From: Limisalsivibrio acetivorans
GTDB lineage: Bacteria; Chrysiogenota; Deferribacteres; Deferribacterales; Geovibrionaceae
DNA: 64,000 bases
Assembly: GCF_000421105.1 (NCBI RefSeq)
Contig: NZ_ATWF01000001.1
Location: 239,987-303,986 of the forward strand
Direction of reading: 5' to 3'
A program made the position numbers and the translations under genes. The notes beneath the pieces are model-generated. The model saw only the letters and a program-made list of their open reading frames with translations, did no database searches and had not been told where the DNA came from. Below, one piece after another: positions 52,488-60,489 of this stretch; within the stretch, counting starts at the first letter, position 1; each line of letters opens with the position of its first letter.

Positions 52488-52711
52488 GCAGTAACTTCTT
52501 TAAGCTGTCTTTTCAGGCGTTTTACCTGATAGTCCATGAATATGGCAAATCCGAAGGAGAGGAGGCTTATAAGCATCAGCTCGCCGACGTGGGTGAAGAT
52601 GTTTCTGGTGGTGAGTATATCTGCCAGCATACACATGAGAGCTAGGCCCACAGCGAGGTTGCCGAGTATTTTCCTGATTTTTATAGACTTTTCAATCTTT
52701 GCGGTATCCAT
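52481..52711 (-). CDS. Small two-helix membrane protein
   Basis: A 76-residue unrecognised protein with two TM helices (ILGNLAVGLALMCMLADIL and GELMLISLLSFGFAIFMDY) and basic ends (KIRK, VKRLKRQLK). GGAGG lies just before the ATG. It overlaps the start of the cNMP/CBS/DUF294 gene, suggesting joint expression, and may anchor that soluble protein near the symporter; that is inference. It is 119 bases downstream of the symporter stop, beyond a terminator. Confidence 0.65.
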   Translation of the reverse strand: MDTAKIEKSIKIRKILGNLAVGLALMCMLADILTTRNIFTHVGELMLISLLSFGFAIFMDYQVKRLKRQLKEVTAC

Positions 52712-52782
52712 TATGGCACCTCCGTATTTAACTAATGATAATGTAAAACGCTATTTTAGCAACATTAATTGAGATTAAAAAA

Positions 52783-52804
52783 GAGGGGGAGCAAGCTCCC
52801 CCTC
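52783..52804 (-). terminator. Terminator after the symporter gene
   Basis: On the minus strand GAGGGGGAGC-tt-GCTCCCCCTC is followed by TTTTTT. It lies 27 bases after the symporter stop codon, separating it from the small membrane protein gene. Confidence 0.88.
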
Positions 52805-52830
52805 CAAACGCTCATTTAAGAGAAGGGTGG

Positions 52831-54480
52831 TTAATCTTTAATACTGTGCATAGCCCTGATAACTTCGTTTCCGGAAGCTATGTCTTCATCCGTTACCATG
52901 CCCGCCGTAGCGTTGGAGACGATGATATTCGTGATGAAGTTAAGGGGTGCGAGTATGAGTGCCGAACTTGTCGCAGGCATAATTCCCGTGGAGCTGAAGA
53001 AGGGCACTTCGTTGATCCAGCCGATCATTGCAACAACTGCACCGATGAGACCCACAAGCATACCTGCCATTGCGCCGTACTTGGTGGACTTACCATACCA
53101 AACACCAAGAACGATGGCGGGGAATATCGAGGAGCCTGCGATGGCGAAGGCCATTGCAACTATCTGTGCGATAAGGGCTGGTGGTTTAAGGGCTGTGATA
53201 ATAACACAGCATACGAGTACAGCTGTGAAAACACGAGCTGCAAGGAGCTTCTCTTTCTCGGAGGAATCGGGTCTGAAGATGGTAGCGTACCAGTCGTGGG
53301 CGATAGCCGCCGCACCTGCAACCATAAGACCTGCAACCGTAGAGAGACCTGCCGCAAGGGCACCCGATGCGAGATAACCCATGAAGAAGAGACCAAGCCC
53401 TGCACGCTCAGGTGCGGAGAGGATGATAACGTCTGCAACGGGCTTACCGCCGGCGGGGTTGAAGAACTGACCAAGCGCCGCATATGCGGGGGATGACCAG
53501 TACAGGATACCGATGAAGAAAAGTCCCCATACAACTGACTTTCTTGCCACCTCTTCGTCAGTAACTGTGTAGAAACGTACGAGGATGTGGGGAAGGCCTG
53601 CTGTACCAACCATAAGGGTGAATGCGAGTGCGAAGAACTGATAGAAAGTTCCGTGGTGCCAGGGAGTGGTGTAGTTCTGAGCCCACTCTCCGCCGCCGCC
53701 CTGACCCTGAATAAGGCCGCCGGTGATGATCTGGCCGTATTCGATCTGGGGGAGGATTCCGGGGGAGCCTATCTCGCCGCCAATCTTGTTGAAGATGATG
53801 AAAAGCGGAAGAAGGAAACCTGTAATAAGTACCACGTACTGGATCTGCTGGTTCTTGGTAACACCTTTCTGGCCGGACATAAGCATGTAGACAAGTACGA
53901 TACCGGCTGCAAAGAAAACTGAACCCACATAACCCATACCGAATATCCATCCGGAGATGAGTGCGATACCCTTGAACTGTGCAGTGGAGTATGTGATAGC
54001 GATGATAACGGTTACAACCGCAGTGATAAGACGGATACCGTGTGAGTTGTATCTGTCGCCGAGGAACTCGGGGATGGTGAACTTACCGAATCTGCGGAGC
54101 TGGGTAGCTGTAAGACAGAGCAGCAGAACGTATCCGCCTGTCCAACCGATGATGTAGCCGAGGCCAAAAAAGCCCTTAAGATAAAGAAGACCGGCAACGC
54201 CCATGAAAGACGCGGCACTCATCCAGTCGGAAGCGATAGCCATTCCGTTACCAACAGAGCCGATGTTTCTTTCGGCCACCCAGTAACCTTCTGTTGTTTT
54301 AACCTTCATCATCCAGCCTACTGTGAGGTAGAGGCCGATGAAGGCAACCATGATGATTGCGGGAACGAGTTTGAAGCCTTTCTCAAGCTCGAAAAGCTCT
54401 TCACCTGCTGCTAAAGCAGTGCCCGTAACCGCCATAAGAGCCAGTATAAGAGTAGGGATAAAAAACTTTCTCATAGACAT
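52831..54480 (-). CDS. Sodium:solute symporter, acetate/VC_2705 type
   Basis: A 549-residue SSS-family transporter with a signal-like first helix and about 13 TM segments. ASDWMSAASFMGVAGLLYLKGFFGLGYIIGWTGGYVLLL and the GRRFGKFTIPEFLGDRYN-like loop match the acetate permease ActP group. QYVVLITGFLLPLFIIFNKIGG and the long loop with GGGGEWAQNYTTPWHHGTF resemble the VC_2705 subfamily that works with a DUF4212 small subunit, encoded 4 bases upstream. Substrate is most likely acetate or another short monocarboxylate. Confidence 0.85.
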   Translation of the reverse strand: MSMRKFFIPTLILALMAVTGTALAAGEELFELEKGFKLVPAIIMVAFIGLYLTVGWMMKVKTTEGYWVAERNIGSVGNGMAIASDWMSAASFMGVAGLLYLKGFFGLGYIIGWTGGYVLLLCLTATQLRRFGKFTIPEFLGDRYNSHGIRLITAVVTVIIAITYSTAQFKGIALISGWIFGMGYVGSVFFAAGIVLVYMLMSGQKGVTKNQQIQYVVLITGFLLPLFIIFNKIGGEIGSPGILPQIEYGQIITGGLIQGQGGGGEWAQNYTTPWHHGTFYQFFALAFTLMVGTAGLPHILVRFYTVTDEEVARKSVVWGLFFIGILYWSSPAYAALGQFFNPAGGKPVADVIILSAPERAGLGLFFMGYLASGALAAGLSTVAGLMVAGAAAIAHDWYATIFRPDSSEKEKLLAARVFTAVLVCCVIITALKPPALIAQIVAMAFAIAGSSIFPAIVLGVWYGKSTKYGAMAGMLVGLIGAVVAMIGWINEVPFFSSTGIMPATSSALILAPLNFITNIIVSNATAGMVTDEDIASGNEVIRAMHSIKD

Positions 54481-54484
54481 CTCC

Positions 54485-54784
54485 TTAATGGGCAGCTTTG
54501 GTGAACTTGTTAAAAAGAATTACAAAAAGACCACAAAGAAGAACGAATCCTATAGTGGTTCCCTGAGCCACAAGCCAGTAGTGAAGAGGGAAGCCGAGGA
54601 ACGAAGCTTCTGTGAGGGGGCCGATACCTCTCTCATCGCCGGTAAGCTTAATAAGAAAGGGTGTTGTCATCCATACGAATGCCCAAAGCACGATAACGAT
54701 GGTGGCTGCTTTTACCTCCGCCTTAACGTGCGCCCTTTTGGGACTGAAGAAAGAAACATCCAAAATCTTTTCCTTCTCTGCCAT
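54485..54784 (-). CDS. DUF4212 small subunit of the Na+/solute symporter
   Basis: A 99-residue protein with two TM helices (ATIVIVLWAFVWMTTPFLIKL and GTTIGFVLLCGLFVILF) and the FLGFPLHYWLVAQGT motif characteristic of DUF4212 (sodium/substrate symporter small subunit). AAGGAGG is placed ideally before the ATG and a consensus promoter lies 70 bases upstream. It is the first gene of the operon with the large symporter. Confidence 0.85.
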   Translation of the reverse strand: MAEKEKILDVSFFSPKRAHVKAEVKAATIVIVLWAFVWMTTPFLIKLTGDERGIGPLTEASFLGFPLHYWLVAQGTTIGFVLLCGLFVILFNKFTKAAH

Positions 54785-54859
54785 AGTAACCTCCTTATAG
54801 TGTTTACTACCTTGATCAGTTAACTTATAAATTCTCGGTTAACTGCTTTCTTGAAATGA

Positions 54860-54888
54860 ATAATAGTATACCGTTTTATAATTGTCAA
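54860..54888 (-). promoter_or_regulatory. Consensus promoter of the symporter operon
   Basis: On the minus strand TTGACA (54888-54883), a 17-base spacer and TATTAT (54865-54860). The predicted start near 54853 gives a leader of about 70 nt before the DUF4212 ATG. Confidence 0.75.
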
Positions 54889-55711
54889 CTGCAATAAATC
54901 GCATTTGGCGGGGGTTTTGTATACAATCTTGTTGGTTATGTGTCTCAAACCCTCATAAAATCAATAATGTGTTCTCTTTTATTGATGGAATAAAAAGTTT
55001 AAGAAAATTTAATTCCTAATCAATAGGGGGTTTGAATTTAACAGTATATATTCTGTATTTGACATTATATTAAATTTTGTAAGGGATCTGAAAATCTGGA
55101 TACAAAGGTATTTGGATAATTTTTACTTTTTACATAGCCGCTTATGAAGCTATAGGAAACGAGCTGACGTTAAAAATGTGTCGGGTTAACAAGAGATCTT
55201 ATATATTAACCCCGGATCAAAATACGGCTCATTCATTCATCTCCACTCCTGTGAAAAGCGAATACTGTATACAGTATCCAGTGAAAATATAAATATGTTC
55301 TATGAGGCCGATTATAACAACTATGCCATATGTTTACGGGTTATATTACTGTTGCTTATGCTGTCTGTTAGTCAGAGGAGGAGAAACGCAGTGAGCAGGA
55401 GTCCAGAATGGTGATCGGTCAGCATATCTGGTATCAATGTAAAGTAAACATTTTAAGATATGCATAAAGCCTATCCAGGACGGTGGTCTGAAGAACAGGG
55501 GGCTCAGGAGTGTGAACCACGGGTGAAAGTGTTTCGCTGTAGCAACTTTCCCCTCCCATGCTAATAGAGGAGGTTGAGCAGCTGGTGTCAGTTTTTTGCC
55601 CCTGTTATCGTATAATACTAATCTTATCACTTGATATCGGATAATGCCCGGTAAATCGTGATTATTATTTGGTTAATTGAATAGGCATACATTCGAGAGG
55701 AGGGAAAAGAA

Positions 55712-55735
55712 AAAGCGGCTCCCTGAGAAGCCGCC
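55712..55735 (-). terminator. Terminator of the hemE-to-lipoprotein operon
   Basis: On the minus strand GCGGCT-(8 nt)-AGCCGC is followed by TTTTTCTTTT. It lies 30 bases after the lipoprotein stop codon. Confidence 0.85.
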
Positions 55736-55764
55736 TGCCGATTTATAATTATGGTCTATGAAAT

Positions 55765-56295
55765 CTATTTGCCAAGTAAGAGGGTTATTTCTCCACTTAT
55801 GTTTTCCCGTGGGGGAGGGGGGGTTGCCGTGTTCGTTTCCGGATTAAGAAAACGCTGTTCATCGGATGGTGTGAAATCATATTTGAGGACTATACGCTTG
55901 GTCTGCTGATCCGGTATAGTCAGGCGGAATTCCTTCACACGCATCATCTTAAGGCTTCCCAGGTTAACGTATTTGTGGGACTTTTTGCTGAACCTGCCAA
56001 GGTCGCAGCACTCGGTGACCTCAAAGGAGAGGTTGTTCATATACACCCTTCCCACGTTCTTTACGCTGGCCATGATAACGGTGGAATCCCCTACCTTAGC
56101 CACGTTGTAAAAAAGCCTGAAATACTCATCCCTTACGGAGTATGTATAGTCCTCATTAAGCTGATTGCCGGTGCGAAAATCGAACTTCTCACCGATGCAT
56201 CCGCTGATTACAAGGAGCATCACTGCAAGGAGACTAAACCTTAAAAAGCTCTTTCTCCTTTTCGAAAATATCGAGCAGTGTTGATTCGATTTCAT
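55765..56295 (-). CDS. Lipoprotein of unknown function
   Basis: A 176-residue predicted lipoprotein: a basic n-region (FSKRRKSFLR), hydrophobic core and lipobox VISGCIGE (Cys33). The mature part has beta-rich segments (STVIMASVKNVGRVYMNNLSFEVTECCDLGRF, RLTIPDQQTKRIVLKYDF) resembling a DUF3426-like or FxLD/Ig-type domain, ending in a Pro-rich tail. No function recognised. Its start lies 62 bases inside the HDOD gene; the lipobox supports the frame. It is the last gene of the minus-strand operon. Confidence 0.65.
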   Translation of the reverse strand: MKSNQHCSIFSKRRKSFLRFSLLAVMLLVISGCIGEKFDFRTGNQLNEDYTYSVRDEYFRLFYNVAKVGDSTVIMASVKNVGRVYMNNLSFEVTECCDLGRFSKKSHKYVNLGSLKMMRVKEFRLTIPDQQTKRIVLKYDFTPSDEQRFLNPETNTATPPPPRENISGEITLLLGK

Positions 56296-57076
56296 CTGCG
56301 TCCTCCTCTGTCAGATCAAGGTGCTCCATGGAGCGGTTAAACTTCTCTTCATCGTAATGGTTGTTGATTCCGATATGCTTAGACTTTATAAGGTTGTTTG
56401 CGAAGCAAATCAGATGTGCCAGTGTTTCGTTGGAGCTTTTTTCCGGCTCATGGTGCCACCGTACAACGTCCACAAAAACAGCGGGCATTTCCCATTTCTC
56501 AAGGGCGAGACCGCCCACCTCTGTATGGTCGAAGCCGAGTTTTTCACTCTCAAGCTCACGCAGATCAAGCTCTTTGTTGTAGGCCTCTGCCACAATGCTC
56601 TCGTACTCCTGAACCTCTTTGCCCAGTATAAGCTGCCCGAGATCGTGGAGCAGGCCGAGTATGAAGCACTGCTCGGCAAGTTTTTTATCAACTCTGAGAG
56701 CAGTGAGTCTGGCGGTGATAGCCGTTGTGAGTGAATGCTCCCAAAGCTTCTGCTCGAGAAGACGCAGGTTTCCGGAGCCGTAGAGGCTCTTTGAGCTGAG
56801 GGATATAACAAGGTCTTTAACTGTGTTCATTCCCAGATAGGTTATAGCCTGTTTGAGCGTTGTTATCTGGTTCGAAGGATTGTAGAGGCCGGAGTTTGCA
56901 AGCCTCAGGATCTCCGTTGTGAGCCCCATATCCTTTGATATGCAGTGCACAAGGTCTGTTACATGGAACTCCTGATCCTTGAGGATCTGGATAACCTTGA
57001 ATGCAGTCTGCGGGATAGGGGGGAAATCCCTAATCGAATCCAGTATCTTTTTCAGTGTGTCGCTGTCTGTAACCAT
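56234..57076 (-). CDS. HDOD-domain signalling protein
   Basis: A 280-residue protein with one HDOD domain. FPPIPQTAFKVIQILKDQEFHVTDLVHCISKDMGLTTEILRLANSGLYN is the hallmark N-terminal part, and CFILGLLHDLGQLILGKEVQEY and FDHTEVGGLALEKWEMPAVFVDVVRWHHEP follow. HDOD proteins are regulators related to HD phosphohydrolases; here HD is retained (LLHDLG). The ATG at 57076 overlaps the previous stop by one base; a TTG at 57079 is the alternative. Confidence 0.85.
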   Translation of the reverse strand: MVTDSDTLKKILDSIRDFPPIPQTAFKVIQILKDQEFHVTDLVHCISKDMGLTTEILRLANSGLYNPSNQITTLKQAITYLGMNTVKDLVISLSSKSLYGSGNLRLLEQKLWEHSLTTAITARLTALRVDKKLAEQCFILGLLHDLGQLILGKEVQEYESIVAEAYNKELDLRELESEKLGFDHTEVGGLALEKWEMPAVFVDVVRWHHEPEKSSNETLAHLICFANNLIKSKHIGINNHYDEEKFNRSMEHLDLTEEDADEIESTLLDIFEKEKELFKV

Positions 57077-57687
57077 CAAGGCTTCTCCGGTTTGTTTTCT
57101 TCCTCTTCCTCTTCGTTCTTTTCGAGGGGTATTGAATCCGCTGAGAGAGCCTTCTGCTTATTTAGCTCCTCTCCGGGTGCGGGTATATCCCCAAGTGTTG
57201 CTTTCAACTCTTCTATTTCGCTGTTTTTGTCTTCGATCTCTTTGTCTATGGAGGTTATCATGGTGAATTCAGGCTCCACAAGGTCTGCATCCAGCTTTCC
57301 GTCCTTAATGAGTTCAAGGACACGGTTGCCGAGGAGTTTAACCCTTTCCTCTTTCTTCTTGCGGAGTGAGACAACCTCAAGCTTAACCCGGGTTACCTTG
57401 GCGAATCGGAAGATCTCTTCCTTACCTTTGCCGAGGCTGTCCATGAACCAGTCGCCAACCTTTTCACCGGCTGCGGCGGCTTTGGATGCTGCTGAATCCC
57501 CGTCCTCCTTTTTATCCTCTTCGGAGGTCTCCTCTGCGGAATCCTCCTTATCTTTGTCTGCTATATTATCCTCGGGCATGTGCATGCCCTCTTCATCCGC
57601 TCTTATCTCATCTTCATCTATTACAGCTTCTTCCGGCTTCTGTTCCTCTTTCTGAACGTTCTCTTCATTCTTTTTTTCGTTGTCCAT
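57076..57687 (-). CDS. Acidic coiled-coil protein of unknown function
   Basis: A 203-residue protein rich in Glu, Asp and Lys. Residues 1-70 and 180-203 are disordered acidic stretches; the middle (FRFAKVTRVKLEVVSLRKKKEERVKLLGNRVLELIKDGKLD and SIDKEIEDKNSEIEELKATLGDI) predicts a helical hairpin or coiled coil. No signal peptide. AGGAGG precedes the ATG. It sits between the zinc-ribbon membrane protein and the HDOD gene in the operon; role unknown. Confidence 0.65.
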   Translation of the reverse strand: MDNEKKNEENVQKEEQKPEEAVIDEDEIRADEEGMHMPEDNIADKDKEDSAEETSEEDKKEDGDSAASKAAAAGEKVGDWFMDSLGKGKEEIFRFAKVTRVKLEVVSLRKKKEERVKLLGNRVLELIKDGKLDADLVEPEFTMITSIDKEIEDKNSEIEELKATLGDIPAPGEELNKQKALSADSIPLEKNEEEEEENKPEKP

Positions 57688-57705
57688 AGCATTCCTCCTG
57701 AATTA

Positions 57706-58101
57706 TCAGCGGGTAATTGTTTCTATTCTCATGTGCTGAAAGTAAATGATCCCAAACAGCACAAGGTTTATAAGTATCGAAAGCACAAGAGCAGTATACA
57801 TCCAAACGGGGGGCTTTGCCCTCTTTTCTTCTCTTTTACCCGGTGCAAAAGGCGTATCATCTATCCTCATCCAAGGCGTATAGCGTGAGCATATACTATC
57901 CCCTGACAGGAACCGCCCCTTTTTCACCCCGAGTTTGACATCCTCAACCGCCAGATCGCTTATAACCAGTCCTCCGGCTGTTCGAATATCATCCTTTCTC
58001 ATGGTGTAGGGTCTTTTGCACCCCGGGCAGGCGGCCTTTCTGCCCAAAATGACATAAAGGTCTATGCCGCAGTGTTTGCAGACAGCCTTTATCCTTCCCA
58101 T
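57706..58101 (-). CDS. Zinc-ribbon protein with C-terminal membrane helix
   Basis: A 131-residue protein with an N-terminal zinc ribbon (AVCKHCGIDLYVILGRKAACPGCKRPY; two CxxC pairs) and one C-terminal TM helix (VWMYTALVLSILINLVLFGIIYF) near 100-122. The layout implies a cytoplasmic ribbon held at the membrane. It overlaps ubiX by 13 bases. Function unrecognised. Confidence 0.7.
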   Translation of the reverse strand: MGRIKAVCKHCGIDLYVILGRKAACPGCKRPYTMRKDDIRTAGGLVISDLAVEDVKLGVKKGRFLSGDSICSRYTPWMRIDDTPFAPGKREEKRAKPPVWMYTALVLSILINLVLFGIIYFQHMRIETITR

Positions 58102-58658
58102 CTGTCAAAAAGCTCATGTTCTATATTGAGTATATCAAATAATTTCCCTGTCATAAAGGAGGCGAGGTCATCTAAATTTTGGGGATTATGATAAAACCCC
58201 GGTGCGGCGGGCATTACAACCGCTCCGGCTCTGGAAAGTTTAAGCAGGTTTTCTAGGTGTATATCGTTCAAAGGGGTTTCCCGGAACATTACGACAAGAT
58301 CACGCCGCTCCTTCATGGCCACATCCGCACATCTCTCTATAAGGTTTGAACTGACCCCCGAGGCGATACGCCCCACAGATCCCATGCTGGCGGGTGCTAT
58401 GACGTAATGATCAACCTTGAAGGAGCCGCTTGAGACGCTGGCGGCGAAGTCACGATAGTCATAAATCTCTGCATCAAAACGGTTTTTAAGCCATTCTTCG
58501 GAGGCATCCTCACCGGTCTCGAGGCGTATGTTTGTATACCCGTCCGGTGTTACGCAGACATGAAGCTCTGTATCATCCCTGCGGGAGAGCTCCTCGGCGG
58601 TTTTGAGGCCGTAAAGCGCACCGCTCGCTCCGGTTATTCCGAGAAAAACCTTTCGCAA
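58089..58658 (-). CDS. ubiX: Flavin prenyltransferase UbiX
   Basis: A 189-residue flavoprotein that prenylates FMN to supply the cofactor for UbiD-type decarboxylases. FLGITGASGALYGLKTAEEL, HYVIAPASMGSVGRIASGVSSNLIERCADVAMKERRDLVVMFRETPLNDIHLENLLKLSRAGAVVMPAAPGFYH cover its conserved blocks. It is 3 bases from ubiA. No ubiD is in the window. Products probably serve menaquinone or ubiquinone-type biosynthesis. Confidence 0.93.
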   Translation of the reverse strand: MRKVFLGITGASGALYGLKTAEELSRRDDTELHVCVTPDGYTNIRLETGEDASEEWLKNRFDAEIYDYRDFAASVSSGSFKVDHYVIAPASMGSVGRIASGVSSNLIERCADVAMKERRDLVVMFRETPLNDIHLENLLKLSRAGAVVMPAAPGFYHNPQNLDDLASFMTGKLFDILNIEHELFDRWEG

Positions 58659-58661
58659 AAC

Positions 58662-59522
58662 CTAACCTCCGGATATGAAGAATACGTCCAGTGCCGTAAA
58701 GATGAACACTGTAAGACTAATGTAAGCGTTAAGGTTGAAGAAAGCCATACCGAGTTTGGAAAGATCTTCAGGTTTCAGGAGCCTGTGTTCGTATACCATG
58801 ATGGCGCCGGATATGAGGATCCCCGCAAAATATAGCCAACCAAGGCCGAAGTAATACTTTGTATAAAGAAAGAGGAGAAAGGCCGCCATATGCATTATGC
58901 GGGCAAGGATAAGCGAACCCTCAATGCCCAGATAGCGTGGGATCGAGTGGAGTCCCTCTTTACGATCAAAATCGATGTCCTGACATGCGTAGATGATATC
59001 GAAGCCAGCCACCCATGCCATTACACCAAGCCCCAAAAGTACTATTCCGAAGCTAACATCACCGCGAACAGCGACCCATGCACCAATGGGAGCAATGCCG
59101 AGGGCGACGCCTAGGACGATGTGGCAGAGGGCGGTGAACCTCTTTGTGTAGGAATACAGGATAAATATCAACAACGGTATGGGTGAGAGTATCAGACAGA
59201 GCGGGTTCAGCATCCAGGCGGCAAAGAGGTATACACCGAAGCTTATCACCGTATAGAGCGTTGCCTCACCCATGCTTATCTTTCCCGAAGGTATATCACG
59301 TCCAGCTGTACGGGGATTCTTGGCGTCTATTTTGGCATCTGCAATCCTGTTAAAGCCCATGGCGCCGGAGCGTGCACCGAGAACGGCTACGCATATCCAT
59401 ACAACGGTCATTACAGATGGGAGCCCGTCCGCAGCAAGGAGCATCCCTGTAAAGGCGAAGGGGAGGGCGAAGAGCGTATGCTCCACCTTTATCATGTTCA
59501 GAAATGTTTTCAGTTTTTCCAT
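58662..59522 (-). CDS. ubiA: UbiA-family polyprenyltransferase
   Basis: A 286-residue integral membrane prenyltransferase with 8-9 TM helices. The two Asp-rich motifs are GFNRIADAKIDAKNPRTAGRDIP and YACQDIDFDRKEGLHSIPRYLG. With ubiX next to it, it probably prenylates 4-hydroxybenzoate or, in the futalosine menaquinone route, a naphthoate (MqnP). The sequence alone does not decide. It lies 8 bases downstream of hemH. Confidence 0.9.
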   Translation of the reverse strand: MEKLKTFLNMIKVEHTLFALPFAFTGMLLAADGLPSVMTVVWICVAVLGARSGAMGFNRIADAKIDAKNPRTAGRDIPSGKISMGEATLYTVISFGVYLFAAWMLNPLCLILSPIPLLIFILYSYTKRFTALCHIVLGVALGIAPIGAWVAVRGDVSFGIVLLGLGVMAWVAGFDIIYACQDIDFDRKEGLHSIPRYLGIEGSLILARIMHMAAFLLFLYTKYYFGLGWLYFAGILISGAIMVYEHRLLKPEDLSKLGMAFFNLNAYISLTVFIFTALDVFFISGG

Positions 59523-59530
59523 AGGTCTCC

Positions 59531-60487
59531 CTATACGTTTTCTAAAACGCTCAGGAGAGCTTCGGCGAAATCATCCGAATCGTTGAGGCTCTCCGTTCGA
59601 ACAATATTCATACCACGGTTTTTGAAGTCTGCAAGGTATTCTTCGTCCAGCTCGATGAGAGTTTCGATATGGTCCGAAACGAAAGATATGGGAACCACGA
59701 TTATATTGTCGATATTAAGCTCGTAGATCCTTTCCAGCTCCTTGTCCGTCTCCGGTCCCAGCCACTTGACGGGGCCGGTTCTGCTCTGGAATGCGGCGGA
59801 GTATTTCTCCGTCTTAAGAAGCCCTGTGATATATTCTATCTGCTCACGCAAATGGCGTGTATAGACATCCCCCTTCTTAACAGTGTATTCGGGGAGTGAG
59901 TGTGCGGAGAAGAGTATGTGGCACTCCTGTACAGGCTTGCCCAGTCTTTCGGCTGCTTCCTCTATGCGTTTGACAAGGCAGATGTTGTAATCCCTGTTTA
60001 GATGCCAGTGGTCTATCCGTTTAAAGTTTCCTTTGAGGTTAACCTTTGGAAGGTGTTCATCGAAGCGCTTGAAACAGAGGCCGCTGGTTGTATAGGAGGC
60101 CTGGGGATACATGGTCATCAGGTATACACGGTTGTATTCCCTGCCGTTCAGTTTCTCCAGAGACTCCTCTATATAGGGGTGGTAGTAGCACATCCCTATC
60201 TCAACATCGAGTTCTTGCCCCTTGGTATTTGCATACAGCTCCTTCAGCTTATTAAGAACGGAGTCCATATGCCTAAGCTGAGGGGAGGAACCACCCATCT
60301 TTTCGTAAAGGGGGGCCACCTTTCTGGAGCGGCTCTTTGCGATTATCCCCGCAAGGATATTCTGGGGGACGGTTCCGATCTTGAAGTCGATGATAGTCCG
60401 GTCTGAAAAGAGGTTTTTAAGGAAGGGGCGGATAGCCTCTATGCTGTCCGGCCCTCCCATATACATGGCAAATAGAAGATCCTTCAT
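59531..60487 (-). CDS. hemH: Ferrochelatase
   Basis: A 318-residue enzyme inserting Fe2+ into protoporphyrin IX (or coproporphyrin III). YMGGPDSIEAIRPFLKNLFSD is the N-terminal motif, ILFSAHSLPEYTVKKGD contains the catalytic His, and VVPISFVSDHIETLIELDEEY the catalytic Glu. The ATG at 60487 overlaps region just after the hemE stop (2 bases apart); a TTG at 60493 is the alternative. Translational coupling to hemE is likely since no ribosome site is visible. Confidence 0.93.
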   Translation of the reverse strand: MKDLLFAMYMGGPDSIEAIRPFLKNLFSDRTIIDFKIGTVPQNILAGIIAKSRSRKVAPLYEKMGGSSPQLRHMDSVLNKLKELYANTKGQELDVEIGMCYYHPYIEESLEKLNGREYNRVYLMTMYPQASYTTSGLCFKRFDEHLPKVNLKGNFKRIDHWHLNRDYNICLVKRIEEAAERLGKPVQECHILFSAHSLPEYTVKKGDVYTRHLREQIEYITGLLKTEKYSAAFQSRTGPVKWLGPETDKELERIYELNIDNIIVVPISFVSDHIETLIELDEEYLADFKNRGMNIVRTESLNDSDDFAEALLSVLENV

Positions 60488-60489
60488 TG

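Larger units (their letters stand above)
54785..55764. other. Long intergenic region upstream of the symporter operon
   Basis: About 980 bases. The symporter promoter is at its left end. An AT-rich tract (54900-55200) follows, then a GC-richer part with hairpins near 55483-55578: GTGGT-CTGA...TCAG...ACCAC, GAAAGT...ACTTTC and CCTC...GAGG, with TTTTTT at 55591. These could form an unknown RNA. A 94-codon minus-strand ORF (55346-55630) looks like chance. The minus-strand terminator of the lipoprotein gene is near the right end. Confidence 0.4.

Noticed and set aside
55346-55630. 94-codon minus-strand ORF in the symporter upstream region
   Set aside because: No ribosome site, no domain, spans inverted repeats; likely chance.
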